A DNA stretch of 32,512 nucleotides from Deferribacterota bacterium (GTDB lineage Bacteria; Chrysiogenota; Deferribacteres; Deferribacterales; UBA228), in contig JAXHVM010000005.1 in the NCBI GenBank assembly GCA_034189185.1, forward strand, positions 1-32,512, given 5' to 3'. Made by a program: the position numbers and the translations under genes. How positions within the stretch are numbered: the first letter of the stretch is position 1; every line of letters begins with the position of its first letter. The notes under the pieces were generated by a model that saw only the letters and a list, made by a program, of their open reading frames with translations, did no database searches and was not told the DNA's origin. Positions 24,153-32,334 of this stretch are shown piece after piece.

Positions 24153-24196
24153 ATTGTAGAATGTTAAAACTATATATTAAAGTTTATATTAACTTT
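24153..24196 (-). promoter_or_regulatory. candidate coo promoter with operator
   Basis: On the minus strand a TACAAT -10 (24158-24153) has only a poor -35 (TTTAAT, spacer 17), as expected of an activated promoter. Overlapping and upstream of that -35 lies an inverted repeat AAAGTT-6 nt-AACTTT (24196-24179), the best candidate for regulator binding. Two AGTT cores also occur as direct repeats 23 bp apart, near the spacing used by LytTR-domain proteins. Confidence 0.35.
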
Positions 24197-24205
24197 GCGA
24201 ATTGC

Positions 24206-24910
24206 TTATTTTAATCCAATGAAGCTTTTAAATTCTTCCTTTCTTGATCGACTAATGGGTATTTTATTTTTATAAAACTTCATATTAATACTCAATCCAT
24301 GTGGATCTTTTATTATTTTTTCGATATAGTGCATATTAATTATATAGCTTCTATGAACCCTAAAAAATTTTTTTGTATCTAATCTTTCTTCTAAGCTACT
24401 GATTGTAAACTCAGATAAAAAGTTATCATCTGCAGTAAACAATCTTGTATAGATGTTTTCAGCCTTTATAAATATTATGTTATCAACACTTAAAAGATTG
24501 ATTTCTTTATTTTTTAATATAGGGATATAGTTTAGTATTTTCTCTTCTTCATCTGATAAAATATCACTCACATCAAATGTTAAAAGGCAATAATTGTAGT
24601 CATCATTTTTACTATAAATCTTTATTAGTTTTATCATTAAATATTTATGTCTGCCTAGGGAGTCATATTTTTTTAATGTAAAAGGAAGCTGCTCTTCAGT
24701 TTTATTTATATGGTAAATCATCTTTTTAATTTTTTCTCGAATTTTACTGCTATGAAAGTGAAAAATATCATTTTGAAAAATTTCATCTTTTGTAAACTCA
24801 TGAAATTGTGATAAAAATATTCTATTAATATATAGTATAGTATAATTCTTGCTAGAAAATATTAGAATACCTGGCTCTATATGCTCTAGATTGATTCTTT
24901 TATTATCCAT
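24206..24910 (-). CDS. PAS-LytTR transcriptional regulator, RcoM-like candidate CO sensor
   Basis: 234-aa single-component regulator. Residues about 8-115 form a PAS domain (GILIFSSKNYTILYINR; FHEFTKDEIF), and about 135-232 a LytTR DNA-binding domain (INLLSVDNIIFIKAENIYTRLF; FFRVHRSYIIN; IPISRSRKEEF). There is no receiver domain or membrane segment. This order and size match RcoM, the haem-PAS-LytTR CO sensor of aerobic CO oxidisers, whose haem is held by a His and a Met. His51 or His53 (DIFHFHSSKIREKI) and Met92 (KYLMIKL) are candidate ligands here. It lies 121 bp upstream of cooS on the same strand, and 5 bp after the tatD-family gene. Haem binding is inferred, not shown. Confidence 0.85.
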   Translation of the reverse strand: MDNKRINLEHIEPGILIFSSKNYTILYINRIFLSQFHEFTKDEIFQNDIFHFHSSKIREKIKKMIYHINKTEEQLPFTLKKYDSLGRHKYLMIKLIKIYSKNDDYNYCLLTFDVSDILSDEEEKILNYIPILKNKEINLLSVDNIIFIKAENIYTRLFTADDNFLSEFTISSLEERLDTKKFFRVHRSYIINMHYIEKIIKDPHGLSINMKFYKNKIPISRSRKEEFKSFIGLK

Positions 24911-24915
24911 TGTGA

Positions 24916-25770
24916 TTATTGATTGAAAAACAATCTCTCTACATTTTCTTCAAATATCCTTAGACAACTATCTAGTGGTTTATTAATAACTTTATGTACA
25001 GTATAAAGGGTATAGATTATATTTACTGGTTCATTCCTTTTGCCTCTATATGGCATAGGGGATAAGAAAGGACAATCTGTTTCAAGGATTATTCTACTTA
25101 ATGGTATTTTTGAAATAGCCGATCTTAACTCTGAAGATTTTGTGAAGGTAACATTACCTGCAAAGGAGAAGTAAAGATTATTTTTTATGCCAAATTCTAA
25201 TAGTTTTTTATCACCATTAAAACAGTGTAGCACACCCTTTATTTGATTGTTTTTTTTGATAAAGTTGGCTGCTATATCTATAAGATCATTTGATGCACTT
25301 CTACAATGTATTATTATAGGTTTATTGTGTTTTTTTGCTTGATGTAGAAAATAGTCAAAATATTTTTTTTGTACATTGATATTTGTTGTATCCCTATAGT
25401 AATCTAGGCCTGTTTCACCGATTGCTATGCATTTCTTATCATTAAAAATCTCATTAAAGAAGGTATCATCCTCCCTAAATTCAGATATTTCTGTTGGATG
25501 GTATGCTGCAGCAAAATATATGTTGTTATAAGAATGTGCTATCTTTGATGCTTTAATTATATCATCTTTATTAATTCCCACAGTTATTAATCTTTTAACA
25601 CCGAAATCTAAAGCCCTTTTTATAGCCTCTTCTAAGTCTTCATTAAAGTTATTAAAGTGAATATGGCTGTGAGTGTCTGTTATACTATATCCACTATCCA
25701 AAAGATTTTTAATTTCCTTTAGATAGTCTTTATGTATGGCACTGTCTTTTTTCTTTATACACAACTCCAT
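24916..25770 (-). CDS. TatD-family metal-dependent hydrolase/DNase
   Basis: TIM-barrel metal hydrolase of the TatD/YcfH family. Metal ligands are visible: H34 and H36 (DTHSH), E119 (IGETGLDYY), H155 (IIHCR), H182 (LHCFNG) and D232 (ETDCPFLSP). The protein has 284 aa, with about 30 residues before the usual start of the domain; the ATG lacks a good ribosome site, so coupling to metG (stop 2 bp before) is likely. The metG-tatD order is common across bacteria. Family members are 3'-5' DNases or of uncertain substrate. Confidence 0.92.
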   Translation of the reverse strand: MELCIKKKDSAIHKDYLKEIKNLLDSGYSITDTHSHIHFNNFNEDLEEAIKRALDFGVKRLITVGINKDDIIKASKIAHSYNNIYFAAAYHPTEISEFREDDTFFNEIFNDKKCIAIGETGLDYYRDTTNINVQKKYFDYFLHQAKKHNKPIIIHCRSASNDLIDIAANFIKKNNQIKGVLHCFNGDKKLLEFGIKNNLYFSFAGNVTFTKSSELRSAISKIPLSRIILETDCPFLSPMPYRGKRNEPVNIIYTLYTVHKVINKPLDSCLRIFEENVERLFFNQ

Positions 25771-25772
25771 AA

Positions 25773-27683
25773 TTATTTGATTTTTGTTCCCTCTTTTATT
25801 GTATCTGGCACAAAGATAGCGCTTACCTTATTTTCTTCACTTGCTGCAAGAAGCATGCCCTCCGATAGTTCACCCATTAGTTTTGCTGGCTTTAAATTAT
25901 TTATTATAAGGATTTTTTTCTCTATTAATTCCTCAGGTTTATAGGATTCAGCGATTCCTGCTACAATTTGTTTTTTTCTATCCCCTACATCAACTAGTAA
26001 TTTTAGGAGTCTATTAGAACCTTTGATTTGTTGTGCATGCAAGATCTTTGCTACCCTTATATCAATCTTTTTGAAATATTCTATGTCTACTAGATTCTCT
26101 TTTGAGAGTTCTGAGGTTATTTTGTTGTGCATTTCTTCTACTTTGATCTTCTCATCTACTCTTGGGAATAGAGGTTCTCCTTTTTTGATTACGGCCCCAT
26201 CTTGTAATTTAAATAGGGTCAATTCTTTGGTAAAAGATTTATTTTCAATGCTTTCTTCAAGCGAGAGTTGTTTTCTAATTTTTTCTGAGGTATGAGGCAT
26301 AAAAGGGTATATCAACAATGAGATTATCCTTATTGAATCCATAATTATATACATAACAGATCCTAATCTTTTTCTATATTTGTCTGATTTTGCCAAATTC
26401 CAAGGTTTTGTTGTATCTATATATTTATTCAAAGCACTAATTAATTCCCAAATAGCTGCTAAAGCTTTGCTAAATTCTAAGTTGTTCATAAAGGAGTCTA
26501 CATTATCTATAGTTTTATTAACTGTTTCTATAATAGCAGAATCAGCCATCTCTTTTTCTTCATATTTTGGCATAATGCCACCAAAATATTTTTCCATCAT
26601 ATTCACTGATCGATTTATAAGGTTACCAAGATCATTTGCTAGGTCACTATTTATTCTATGTATTAGTGTTTTAAATGAGAAATCCCCATCAAGCCCAAAA
26701 GTTACCTCTCTTAATAAAAAATATCTTATTGGATCAACACCAAAATTCTCTATTAAAAAGATTGGATTAATGGCGTTACCTAGAGATTTAGACATTTTTT
26801 GACCTTCAATTGTCCACCAGCCGTGTGCAAATACACATTTAGGCAATTCTTCTTCTATGCTCATTAATATTGTAGGCCAATATACTGTGTGGAATCTGAG
26901 AATATCTTTTCCAACTAGATGATAGTCAGCTGGCCAATATTTTTTAAAATTATCTCCTTCTTTATAATAATCTAGAGCAGAGATATAATTTGTTAAAGCA
27001 TCAACCCAAACATAGATAACATGGTTTGGATCATTAGGCATTTTAACCCCCCAATCAAAGGAGGTTCTACTTATAGAAAGATCCCTTAATCCCTCTTCTA
27101 CAAATGAAATAATTTCATTTCTTCTCGATTGGGGTTTTATAAATCCTGGGTGTTCTTTTATATGTTTTAGAAGTTTTTCTTGATATTTTGACATTCTGAA
27201 GAAATATGAGGGTTCTTTTATTCTTTCAGTTTGTCTGCCACATGAGGGGCATACATTGCCGTCTAACAATTGGGTTTCCGTCCAATATGTTTCGCAGGGT
27301 GTGCAATACCACCCTTCATAATGCCCTAAATAGATATCCCCTTTATCTATCATTTTATTAATTATTTTTTGTAATGTAAGTTTATGTTCATTATCTGTGG
27401 TTCTTATAAACTTTGAATATTTTATATTTAACTTCTCCCATAAATTTTTAAATCTCTCGACAACATTATCAGCAAGTTCTTTAGGGTGAACCCCTTTTTC
27501 TTTTGCTGCTTTTTCAATTTTAAGGCCATGTTCATCAGTGCCAGTCAGGAAGAATACATCATAGCCTAACATCCTTTTATATCGAGCAATTGTATCTGCA
27601 GCTATTGTTGTATAGGCATGTCCTAAATGGGGAATATCATTTACATAATATATTGGGGTAGTTACATAAAATGTTTTATTCAT
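25773..27683 (-). CDS. metG: methionyl-tRNA synthetase
   Basis: Charges tRNA-Met with methionine in the cytosol. 636 aa. The HIGH-type motif is HLGH at residues 19-22. The single zinc knuckle has C127, C130, C145 and C148. KMSKS is at 296-300. The anticodon-binding helical domain follows, and residues about 535-636 are the EMAP/Trbp111-type tRNA-binding domain (FKKIDIRVAKILHAQQI; VGDRKKQIVAGIAESY) that dimerises the enzyme. The start overlaps the ricT stop by 4 bp, so translation is coupled. Confidence 0.97.
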   Translation of the reverse strand: MNKTFYVTTPIYYVNDIPHLGHAYTTIAADTIARYKRMLGYDVFFLTGTDEHGLKIEKAAKEKGVHPKELADNVVERFKNLWEKLNIKYSKFIRTTDNEHKLTLQKIINKMIDKGDIYLGHYEGWYCTPCETYWTETQLLDGNVCPSCGRQTERIKEPSYFFRMSKYQEKLLKHIKEHPGFIKPQSRRNEIISFVEEGLRDLSISRTSFDWGVKMPNDPNHVIYVWVDALTNYISALDYYKEGDNFKKYWPADYHLVGKDILRFHTVYWPTILMSIEEELPKCVFAHGWWTIEGQKMSKSLGNAINPIFLIENFGVDPIRYFLLREVTFGLDGDFSFKTLIHRINSDLANDLGNLINRSVNMMEKYFGGIMPKYEEKEMADSAIIETVNKTIDNVDSFMNNLEFSKALAAIWELISALNKYIDTTKPWNLAKSDKYRKRLGSVMYIIMDSIRIISLLIYPFMPHTSEKIRKQLSLEESIENKSFTKELTLFKLQDGAVIKKGEPLFPRVDEKIKVEEMHNKITSELSKENLVDIEYFKKIDIRVAKILHAQQIKGSNRLLKLLVDVGDRKKQIVAGIAESYKPEELIEKKILIINNLKPAKLMGELSEGMLLAASEENKVSAIFVPDTIKEGTKIK

Positions 27684-28405
27684 AATTCTCCTCCTGCTTT
27701 TTCATCTACTAATTTAATATATTCTTGATCTTCAGATAGTTGGGGTTCAGCATAAAGATCCTTTTCATATAATAAACAGCACATTAAGCGCCCACATGCT
27801 CCAGTAATTTTTGTTGGATTAAATAACAGATTTTGATTTTGGGCAATCGTGATGGATATACTATCAAAGTTTCTTAAAAAAGAGGAGCAACAGAATTCTT
27901 TTCCACAAATACCTATACCCCCTAAAATTTTGGTAGAATCCCTAACCCCTATTTGCCTCATCTCAATTCTTGTTCTAAAAATTCTCGCTAAATCTTTAAC
28001 AAGTTGCCTAAAGTCAATTCTATCATCAGCTGTGTAAAAAAAAGTTAGTTTTAACCTATCCAGCGTATACTCAGCGTGTATTAGTTTCATCTCTAATTTT
28101 GCTTTTTCAGCCAGTTTTTTACATATTTGCAGTGCTTTTTTTGCATCAGTAATATTTTTTTTATAATTTAATATATCACCTTCATTTGCCTTTCTTATAA
28201 TTGATGGTTGTTGTTCGTCATTACTTATATCTTCACAGTTATTTATATTAATATTGCTCTTAACAACTGTAGCCATATTAATGCCTTTATCATCTTCAAC
28301 TACAACTAAATCACCATTGTTTAGCTCCAGTTCCTTGTTATATTTATAATTAAAAATTTTACCAGCACGTCTAAAAGTAACATATGCTATATTGTGATTA
28401 TTCAT
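27680..28405 (-). CDS. ricT: PSP1-domain protein RicT (YaaT)
   Basis: 241 aa. The PSP1 domain occupies about residues 90-215, with the conserved cysteine groups C167, C172, C173 (GICGKEFCC) and C204, C209, C210 (GACGRLMCC). In Bacillus these bind Fe-S clusters in the RicA-RicF-RicT complex that affects mRNA maturation by RNase Y; here only RicT is seen. Its start overlaps the holB stop (ATGA) and its stop overlaps metG, a gene order (tmk, holB, ricT, metG, tatD) also found in Firmicutes and other bacteria. The exact role outside Bacillus is uncertain. Confidence 0.9.
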   Translation of the reverse strand: MNNHNIAYVTFRRAGKIFNYKYNKELELNNGDLVVVEDDKGINMATVVKSNININNCEDISNDEQQPSIIRKANEGDILNYKKNITDAKKALQICKKLAEKAKLEMKLIHAEYTLDRLKLTFFYTADDRIDFRQLVKDLARIFRTRIEMRQIGVRDSTKILGGIGICGKEFCCSSFLRNFDSISITIAQNQNLLFNPTKITGACGRLMCCLLYEKDLYAEPQLSEDQEYIKLVDEKAGGEL

Positions 28406-29250
28406 TTGTTGTCCTCCAGAATATCTAAGATTAAGATTTGCTTAATAATATCAGTATTGACGTTTTCGTTAATTTTGTCAATTAGGTTAAGTAATTTCTC
28501 AATTTTTAATATTCTCGCTAAATTTTTATCAATTTTATCTATATCAAAAAATTTTAAAATATAAAAATATATAAAATTAATAAGATCATTTCTACCAGTA
28601 ATATTTTCTATAAAAGTTATTAAATTTATTGTTTTATAGTTTGGTAGTTTATTATCTATATTATCAAATTCTCTGATAATCTCCAGATTGTTTAAACTGT
28701 TATTTAAAAGCTGTATAGCTGTAGGCTTTAAATTGATATTTTGTTCTTTTACTATTTTTTCTGTATTATTTTTAGGTAGCCTATTAAAGGGAATTCTTAC
28801 GCACCTAGATCGTATAGTAGGGATAATTTTATGGTAGTTATTAGTAATTAAAATAAAAATAATATTAATAGGTGATTCCTCTAGTGTTTTGAGGAAAGAT
28901 GCTGCTGCTTCTCTTGTCATGTTGTGTGCATCATTTATAATGATGAATTTTTTATCTGGGCCTGTAAGATATATAAATTCTGATAACTCTCTAATATTAT
29001 TGATCTTTAGCTCATCTTCTTTGATATATTTAATCATTGGATGCTTTAAGCTGAGTATACTTTGGCAATTGTTACAATTACAATCATCGAAATATTTTTT
29101 ATATTTACAATAAAAATATTTTGCTAAGTATAGAGCAAATAGTTTTTTACCAATTCCACTTGCACCTTCAAATATATAACCACTACTCAATCTATTGTTT
29201 TTTATTGCATTGTAAAAATACTCTTTTTGAAAATTATGCCCATATATCAT
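28402..29250 (-). CDS. holB: DNA polymerase III delta-prime subunit
   Basis: Clamp-loader AAA+ subunit, 282 aa. A Walker A-like GASGIGKK is at residues 29-36. A cysteine cluster for zinc (C48, C57, C59, C62) follows, then an arginine-finger SRC motif (TIRSRCVRI) and the sequence INDAHNMTREAAASFLKTLEE, the delta-prime signature region. The C-terminal third is very rich in Asn, Ile and Lys and poorly conserved, as usual for HolB in AT-rich genomes. It follows tmk by 16 bp and overlaps ricT by 4 bp. Confidence 0.9.
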   Translation of the reverse strand: MIYGHNFQKEYFYNAIKNNRLSSGYIFEGASGIGKKLFALYLAKYFYCKYKKYFDDCNCNNCQSILSLKHPMIKYIKEDELKINNIRELSEFIYLTGPDKKFIIINDAHNMTREAAASFLKTLEESPINIIFILITNNYHKIIPTIRSRCVRIPFNRLPKNNTEKIVKEQNINLKPTAIQLLNNSLNNLEIIREFDNIDNKLPNYKTINLITFIENITGRNDLINFIYFYILKFFDIDKIDKNLARILKIEKLLNLIDKINENVNTDIIKQILILDILEDNK

Positions 29251-29266
29251 AATAAAATAAAATAAT

Positions 29267-29911
29267 TTAAAATTTCCCTAATGCTTTATCTATTATATTT
29301 AAAGCATCTTTTAGGGATGCCTCTACAGCCTTATCCCCATTAATTATATATGTATTATCAAAGTTTTTTGCATACCACAGAAAGCCCTTTCTAACACATT
29401 CTAAAAAATCTTTTCCCATTAATTCATATTTTTCTTCTAAAGGATTAGCTTTATCCGACCTTTTTCTTTTAATAGCTAATTTAACATCTATATCGATGAT
29501 AAGGGTGATATCTGGATAGAGTATTTGTAATCTCTTGGTTAAAAAATCAGTTATAGAACTGTCAACATTTCTACCAAAAACTTGGTAGGCATAAGTTGAT
29601 GGCGTATATCTATCACATATCACATTATAACCAGCATTTATTGCCGGTATAATGGTTTTATTAATATGTTCGTATCTATCAGCTAAAAATATGAGTGTTT
29701 CAGTTATTGGGGTAATATCAATTTTCGAGTTAAGTAAATATTCTCTTAGATATTTTGATGATGGTGATCCACCTGGTTCTTTAGTTAATATTATCTTTTT
29801 CCCTAGAGACTTGTAGTAATTATAGAGTTTTTTGGATAGAGTGCTTTTTCCACAACCATCAATACCATCTATTACAATAAATTTAGCCTCACATCGATCC
29901 ACAGTCTTCAT
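29267..29911 (-). CDS. tmk: thymidylate kinase
   Basis: Phosphorylates dTMP to dTDP. From the ATG at 29911 (AAGGTG ribosome site upstream) it has 214 aa. P-loop GIDGCGKST is at residues 16-24. KEPGGSPSSKYLREYLL is the substrate/arginine segment, and VICDRYTPSTYAYQ is the DRY motif; a lid-like region RKRSDKANPLEEKYELMG follows. An in-frame GTG two codons upstream overlaps the ribosome site and is less likely. It overlaps the 3' end of the MOSC-MogA gene by 23 bp. Confidence 0.95.
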   Translation of the reverse strand: MKTVDRCEAKFIVIDGIDGCGKSTLSKKLYNYYKSLGKKIILTKEPGGSPSSKYLREYLLNSKIDITPITETLIFLADRYEHINKTIIPAINAGYNVICDRYTPSTYAYQVFGRNVDSSITDFLTKRLQILYPDITLIIDIDVKLAIKRKRSDKANPLEEKYELMGKDFLECVRKGFLWYAKNFDNTYIINGDKAVEASLKDALNIIDKALGKF

Positions 29912-30815
29912 TATCACCTTTTATTTTATTTAATGTATGCATTATTGCACCAGATATAGTAGTTATATTTTCTAATGCAGCTTTTGGGGAGCCTGGTAAA
30001 TTTATTATAAGGCTTTCCTCTTTGATGCCACAAACACATCTAGATATTATACCATGAGGTGTTTTTTCAAAACTCTCCATTCTCATTGCTTCCTCATAAC
30101 CTAGCAATCTTCTCTCTATAGTCTCAATAGTGACATCTGGTGCTATATCCCTTTTTGTCACTCCTGTAGAACCGTTGGTTATTATCAAATCTATTTTTTG
30201 TTGAAAAATGAGATCCTCAAACAAATCCTGTAATATCTTCTTTTCGTCAGGTATCATATCATATCTAATAAATGAGAAGTCAAAGTTTTTGCTTAGATAT
30301 TCATGTAATAACGGACCTGTTTTATCCTCTCTTTCTCCTTTAAAGCCTTTATCGCTTAAGGTAATAATCGAGGCTGTGTATTTTGTTTTTTTAATATATT
30401 CTACTTTATCACCCACTTTTATTGTGCCATCCCCCTTTACAATAGTAAAAAATCCCTCTCTTGGCATTATACAATCCCCTACTTTGTAGTAGATATTACA
30501 TCTATTATGACATATTTTACCTTTTTGTGTTATAGTGAATTTAACATCATTTACTATTAAGTTGTCACCGACATTTATGTCACTTGAATCAATATTATCT
30601 AAAACAATATTTTCAGCAAAATCACCTGGCTTAACATCTAGACCCAATTCTCTCATTTTTTGTATACTTTTTTCAGCTAGGAAGCTTACCTGCCTATGTA
30701 AATATCCCGCATGGGCATCACCAATTATACCATAGTTATCTTTTATATTTGCTTTATCTATATTTTTCTTTTTTTCACCCTTTTTACTACTAATTGATAT
30801 AGCCTTTATTTGCAT
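29889..30815 (-). CDS. MOSC domain fused to MogA/MoaB-type molybdopterin-binding domain
   Basis: 308 aa with two parts. Residues 1 to about 145 are a MOSC domain (GIIGDAHAGYLHRQVSFL; PGDFAENI; GKICHNRCNIYYKVGDCIMP), a fold that handles sulfur or molybdopterin adducts. Residues about 148-300 are a MogA/MoaB domain (IITLSDKGFKGEREDKTGP; ITNGSTGVTKRDIAPD; INLPGSPKAA), which adenylates molybdopterin before molybdate insertion. The combination points to molybdenum or tungsten cofactor assembly in the cytosol. A GGAGG site precedes the ATG, and it is the first gene of the minus-strand housekeeping operon. Confidence 0.93.
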   Translation of the reverse strand: MQIKAISISSKKGEKKKNIDKANIKDNYGIIGDAHAGYLHRQVSFLAEKSIQKMRELGLDVKPGDFAENIVLDNIDSSDINVGDNLIVNDVKFTITQKGKICHNRCNIYYKVGDCIMPREGFFTIVKGDGTIKVGDKVEYIKKTKYTASIITLSDKGFKGEREDKTGPLLHEYLSKNFDFSFIRYDMIPDEKKILQDLFEDLIFQQKIDLIITNGSTGVTKRDIAPDVTIETIERRLLGYEEAMRMESFEKTPHGIISRCVCGIKEESLIINLPGSPKAALENITTISGAIMHTLNKIKGDNEDCGSM

Positions 30816-30945
30816 AATATTGCCTCCATAAAAATTAGCTAATTATTAAAATTAAATAATATTTAGATTATTTATAATAATTAATTATTTACTTTTTTAA
30901 ATAAAAATAATAAACTTTTAAAAATTAAATAGTTGTGGGGTTATT
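30816..30945. promoter_or_regulatory. divergent promoter region between the MOSC-MogA operon and leuC
   Basis: 130 bp, nearly all A and T, between divergently transcribed genes, so it must hold promoters for both. A perfect 12-bp palindrome AATTAGCTAATT sits at 30833-30844. No clear consensus promoter could be singled out. Confidence 0.4.
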
Positions 30946-32334
30946 GTGGGAGAGACTCTTTATAAAAAAATATGGGATATCCATAAAATTAGAAGACTTA
31001 ATAACGGAATGGATCAATTGTTTATTGGACTACATTTGATCCATGAGGTTACTAGCCCTCAAGCATTTCATATGCTAGAGGAGTTAGGATTGCATGTTTT
31101 AATGCCTCATAGAAATTTTGCAACAGTCGATCACATTGTTCCCACAGATTGCCAAAAAAGACCCTTTGATGATCCATTAGCAGAGGAGATGCTATGTGCA
31201 TTGGAGAAAAACACAAAGAAATATGGAATAAATTTTTTTTCTATGTCAAGTGGATTGCAGGGTATAGTACACGTTATAGGACCTGAATTAGGATTAACTA
31301 GGCCAGGTATGACTATCGCCTGTGGGGATTCTCATACTGCAACACATGGTGCTTTTGGAAGCATTGCTTTTGGTATAGGGACATCTCAGGTTAGAAATAT
31401 ATTGGCTACCCAGTCTTTAGCCTTTAGCCCTATGAAGGTTAGAAAGATTGAGATAAATGGCAAACTACCTCCATTTGTTTACGCAAAGGATATTATTTTG
31501 TATTTAATTGGTAAATTAACTGCTAAGGGTGGGTTAGGTTATGCTTACGAGTTTACAGGCGAGGCTGTTGAAAATCTTTCAATGGAGGGTAGGCTTACTC
31601 TATGTAATATGGCTATAGAAGGTGGGGCAAGGGTTGGATATGTTAACCCCGATGAGGTGACATATAATTACTTAAAGGGTAGGAGATATGCACCAAAAGG
31701 CGATGATTTTACAAAGAGTATAGAATATTGGGAATCTATAAAATCAGATAAAGACGCTGATTATGATGATATAAAATCTTTTAACGCACAGGATATATCA
31801 CCTATGGTTACATGGGGATTAAGCCCAGAGCATACAATATCAATATCAGAGAGAATACCCAAACCCACATGCAGGGATGAAGAGGATGCTTTAGCACACA
31901 TGAAGTTAAAAGCAGGAGAAAAAATAGAAGGACTAAGGGTGGATAGGGTATTCATTGGCAGCTGCACAAACGGTAGATTAGAGGATTTAAAGGTAGCAGC
32001 AAACTTCGTTAAGGGGCACAAGGTAAAAGAAAGTGTGAAAGCCATTGTTGTACCAGGTTCGAGCTTGGTTAAACATGAGGCTGAAAAAGAGGGTTTACAT
32101 CATGTTTTTCTAGAAGCCGGTTTTGAATGGCGAATGCCAGGATGTTCAATGTGTTTGGGTATGAACCCTGATAAATTAGCTGGCGAAGAAATATGTGTTT
32201 CAACATCAAATAGAAATTTTAAGGGTAGGCAAGGCTCTCCAAAAGGTAGAACCATATTAGCATCCCCTGCCACCGCAGCAGTAGCTGCTATAACAGGTGA
32301 ATTAACGGATATAAGGAAGTTTAAAAATGTTTAA
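30946..32334 (+). CDS. leuC: 3-isopropylmalate dehydratase large subunit
   Basis: Isomerises 2-isopropylmalate to 3-isopropylmalate in leucine synthesis, as a LeuC-LeuD heterodimer with one 4Fe-4S cluster. 462 aa, near the E. coli length. Cluster cysteines are C340 (GSCTNGR), C400 and C403 (PGCSMC). The N-terminus MGETLYKKIWDIH and HLIHEVTSPQAF are typical of LeuC. The start is GTG, supported by this alignment; the upstream GTGGGG is a poor ribosome site. Its 3' end overlaps leuD by 8 bp. Homoaconitase or a related aconitase-family role is less likely given the LeuD partner. Confidence 0.95.
   Translation: MGETLYKKIWDIHKIRRLNNGMDQLFIGLHLIHEVTSPQAFHMLEELGLHVLMPHRNFATVDHIVPTDCQKRPFDDPLAEEMLCALEKNTKKYGINFFSMSSGLQGIVHVIGPELGLTRPGMTIACGDSHTATHGAFGSIAFGIGTSQVRNILATQSLAFSPMKVRKIEINGKLPPFVYAKDIILYLIGKLTAKGGLGYAYEFTGEAVENLSMEGRLTLCNMAIEGGARVGYVNPDEVTYNYLKGRRYAPKGDDFTKSIEYWESIKSDKDADYDDIKSFNAQDISPMVTWGLSPEHTISISERIPKPTCRDEEDALAHMKLKAGEKIEGLRVDRVFIGSCTNGRLEDLKVAANFVKGHKVKESVKAIVVPGSSLVKHEAEKEGLHHVFLEAGFEWRMPGCSMCLGMNPDKLAGEEICVSTSNRNFKGRQGSPKGRTILASPATAAVAAITGELTDIRKFKNV

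Noticed and set aside
29909-29917. GTG start for tmk two codons upstream of the ATG
   Set aside because: The GTG is part of the AAGGTG ribosome site; the ATG at 29911 is better placed.
30833-30844. 12-bp palindrome AATTAGCTAATT as an operator
   Set aside because: It is short and AT-rich in an AT-rich spacer; kept only as a note within the divergent promoter region.
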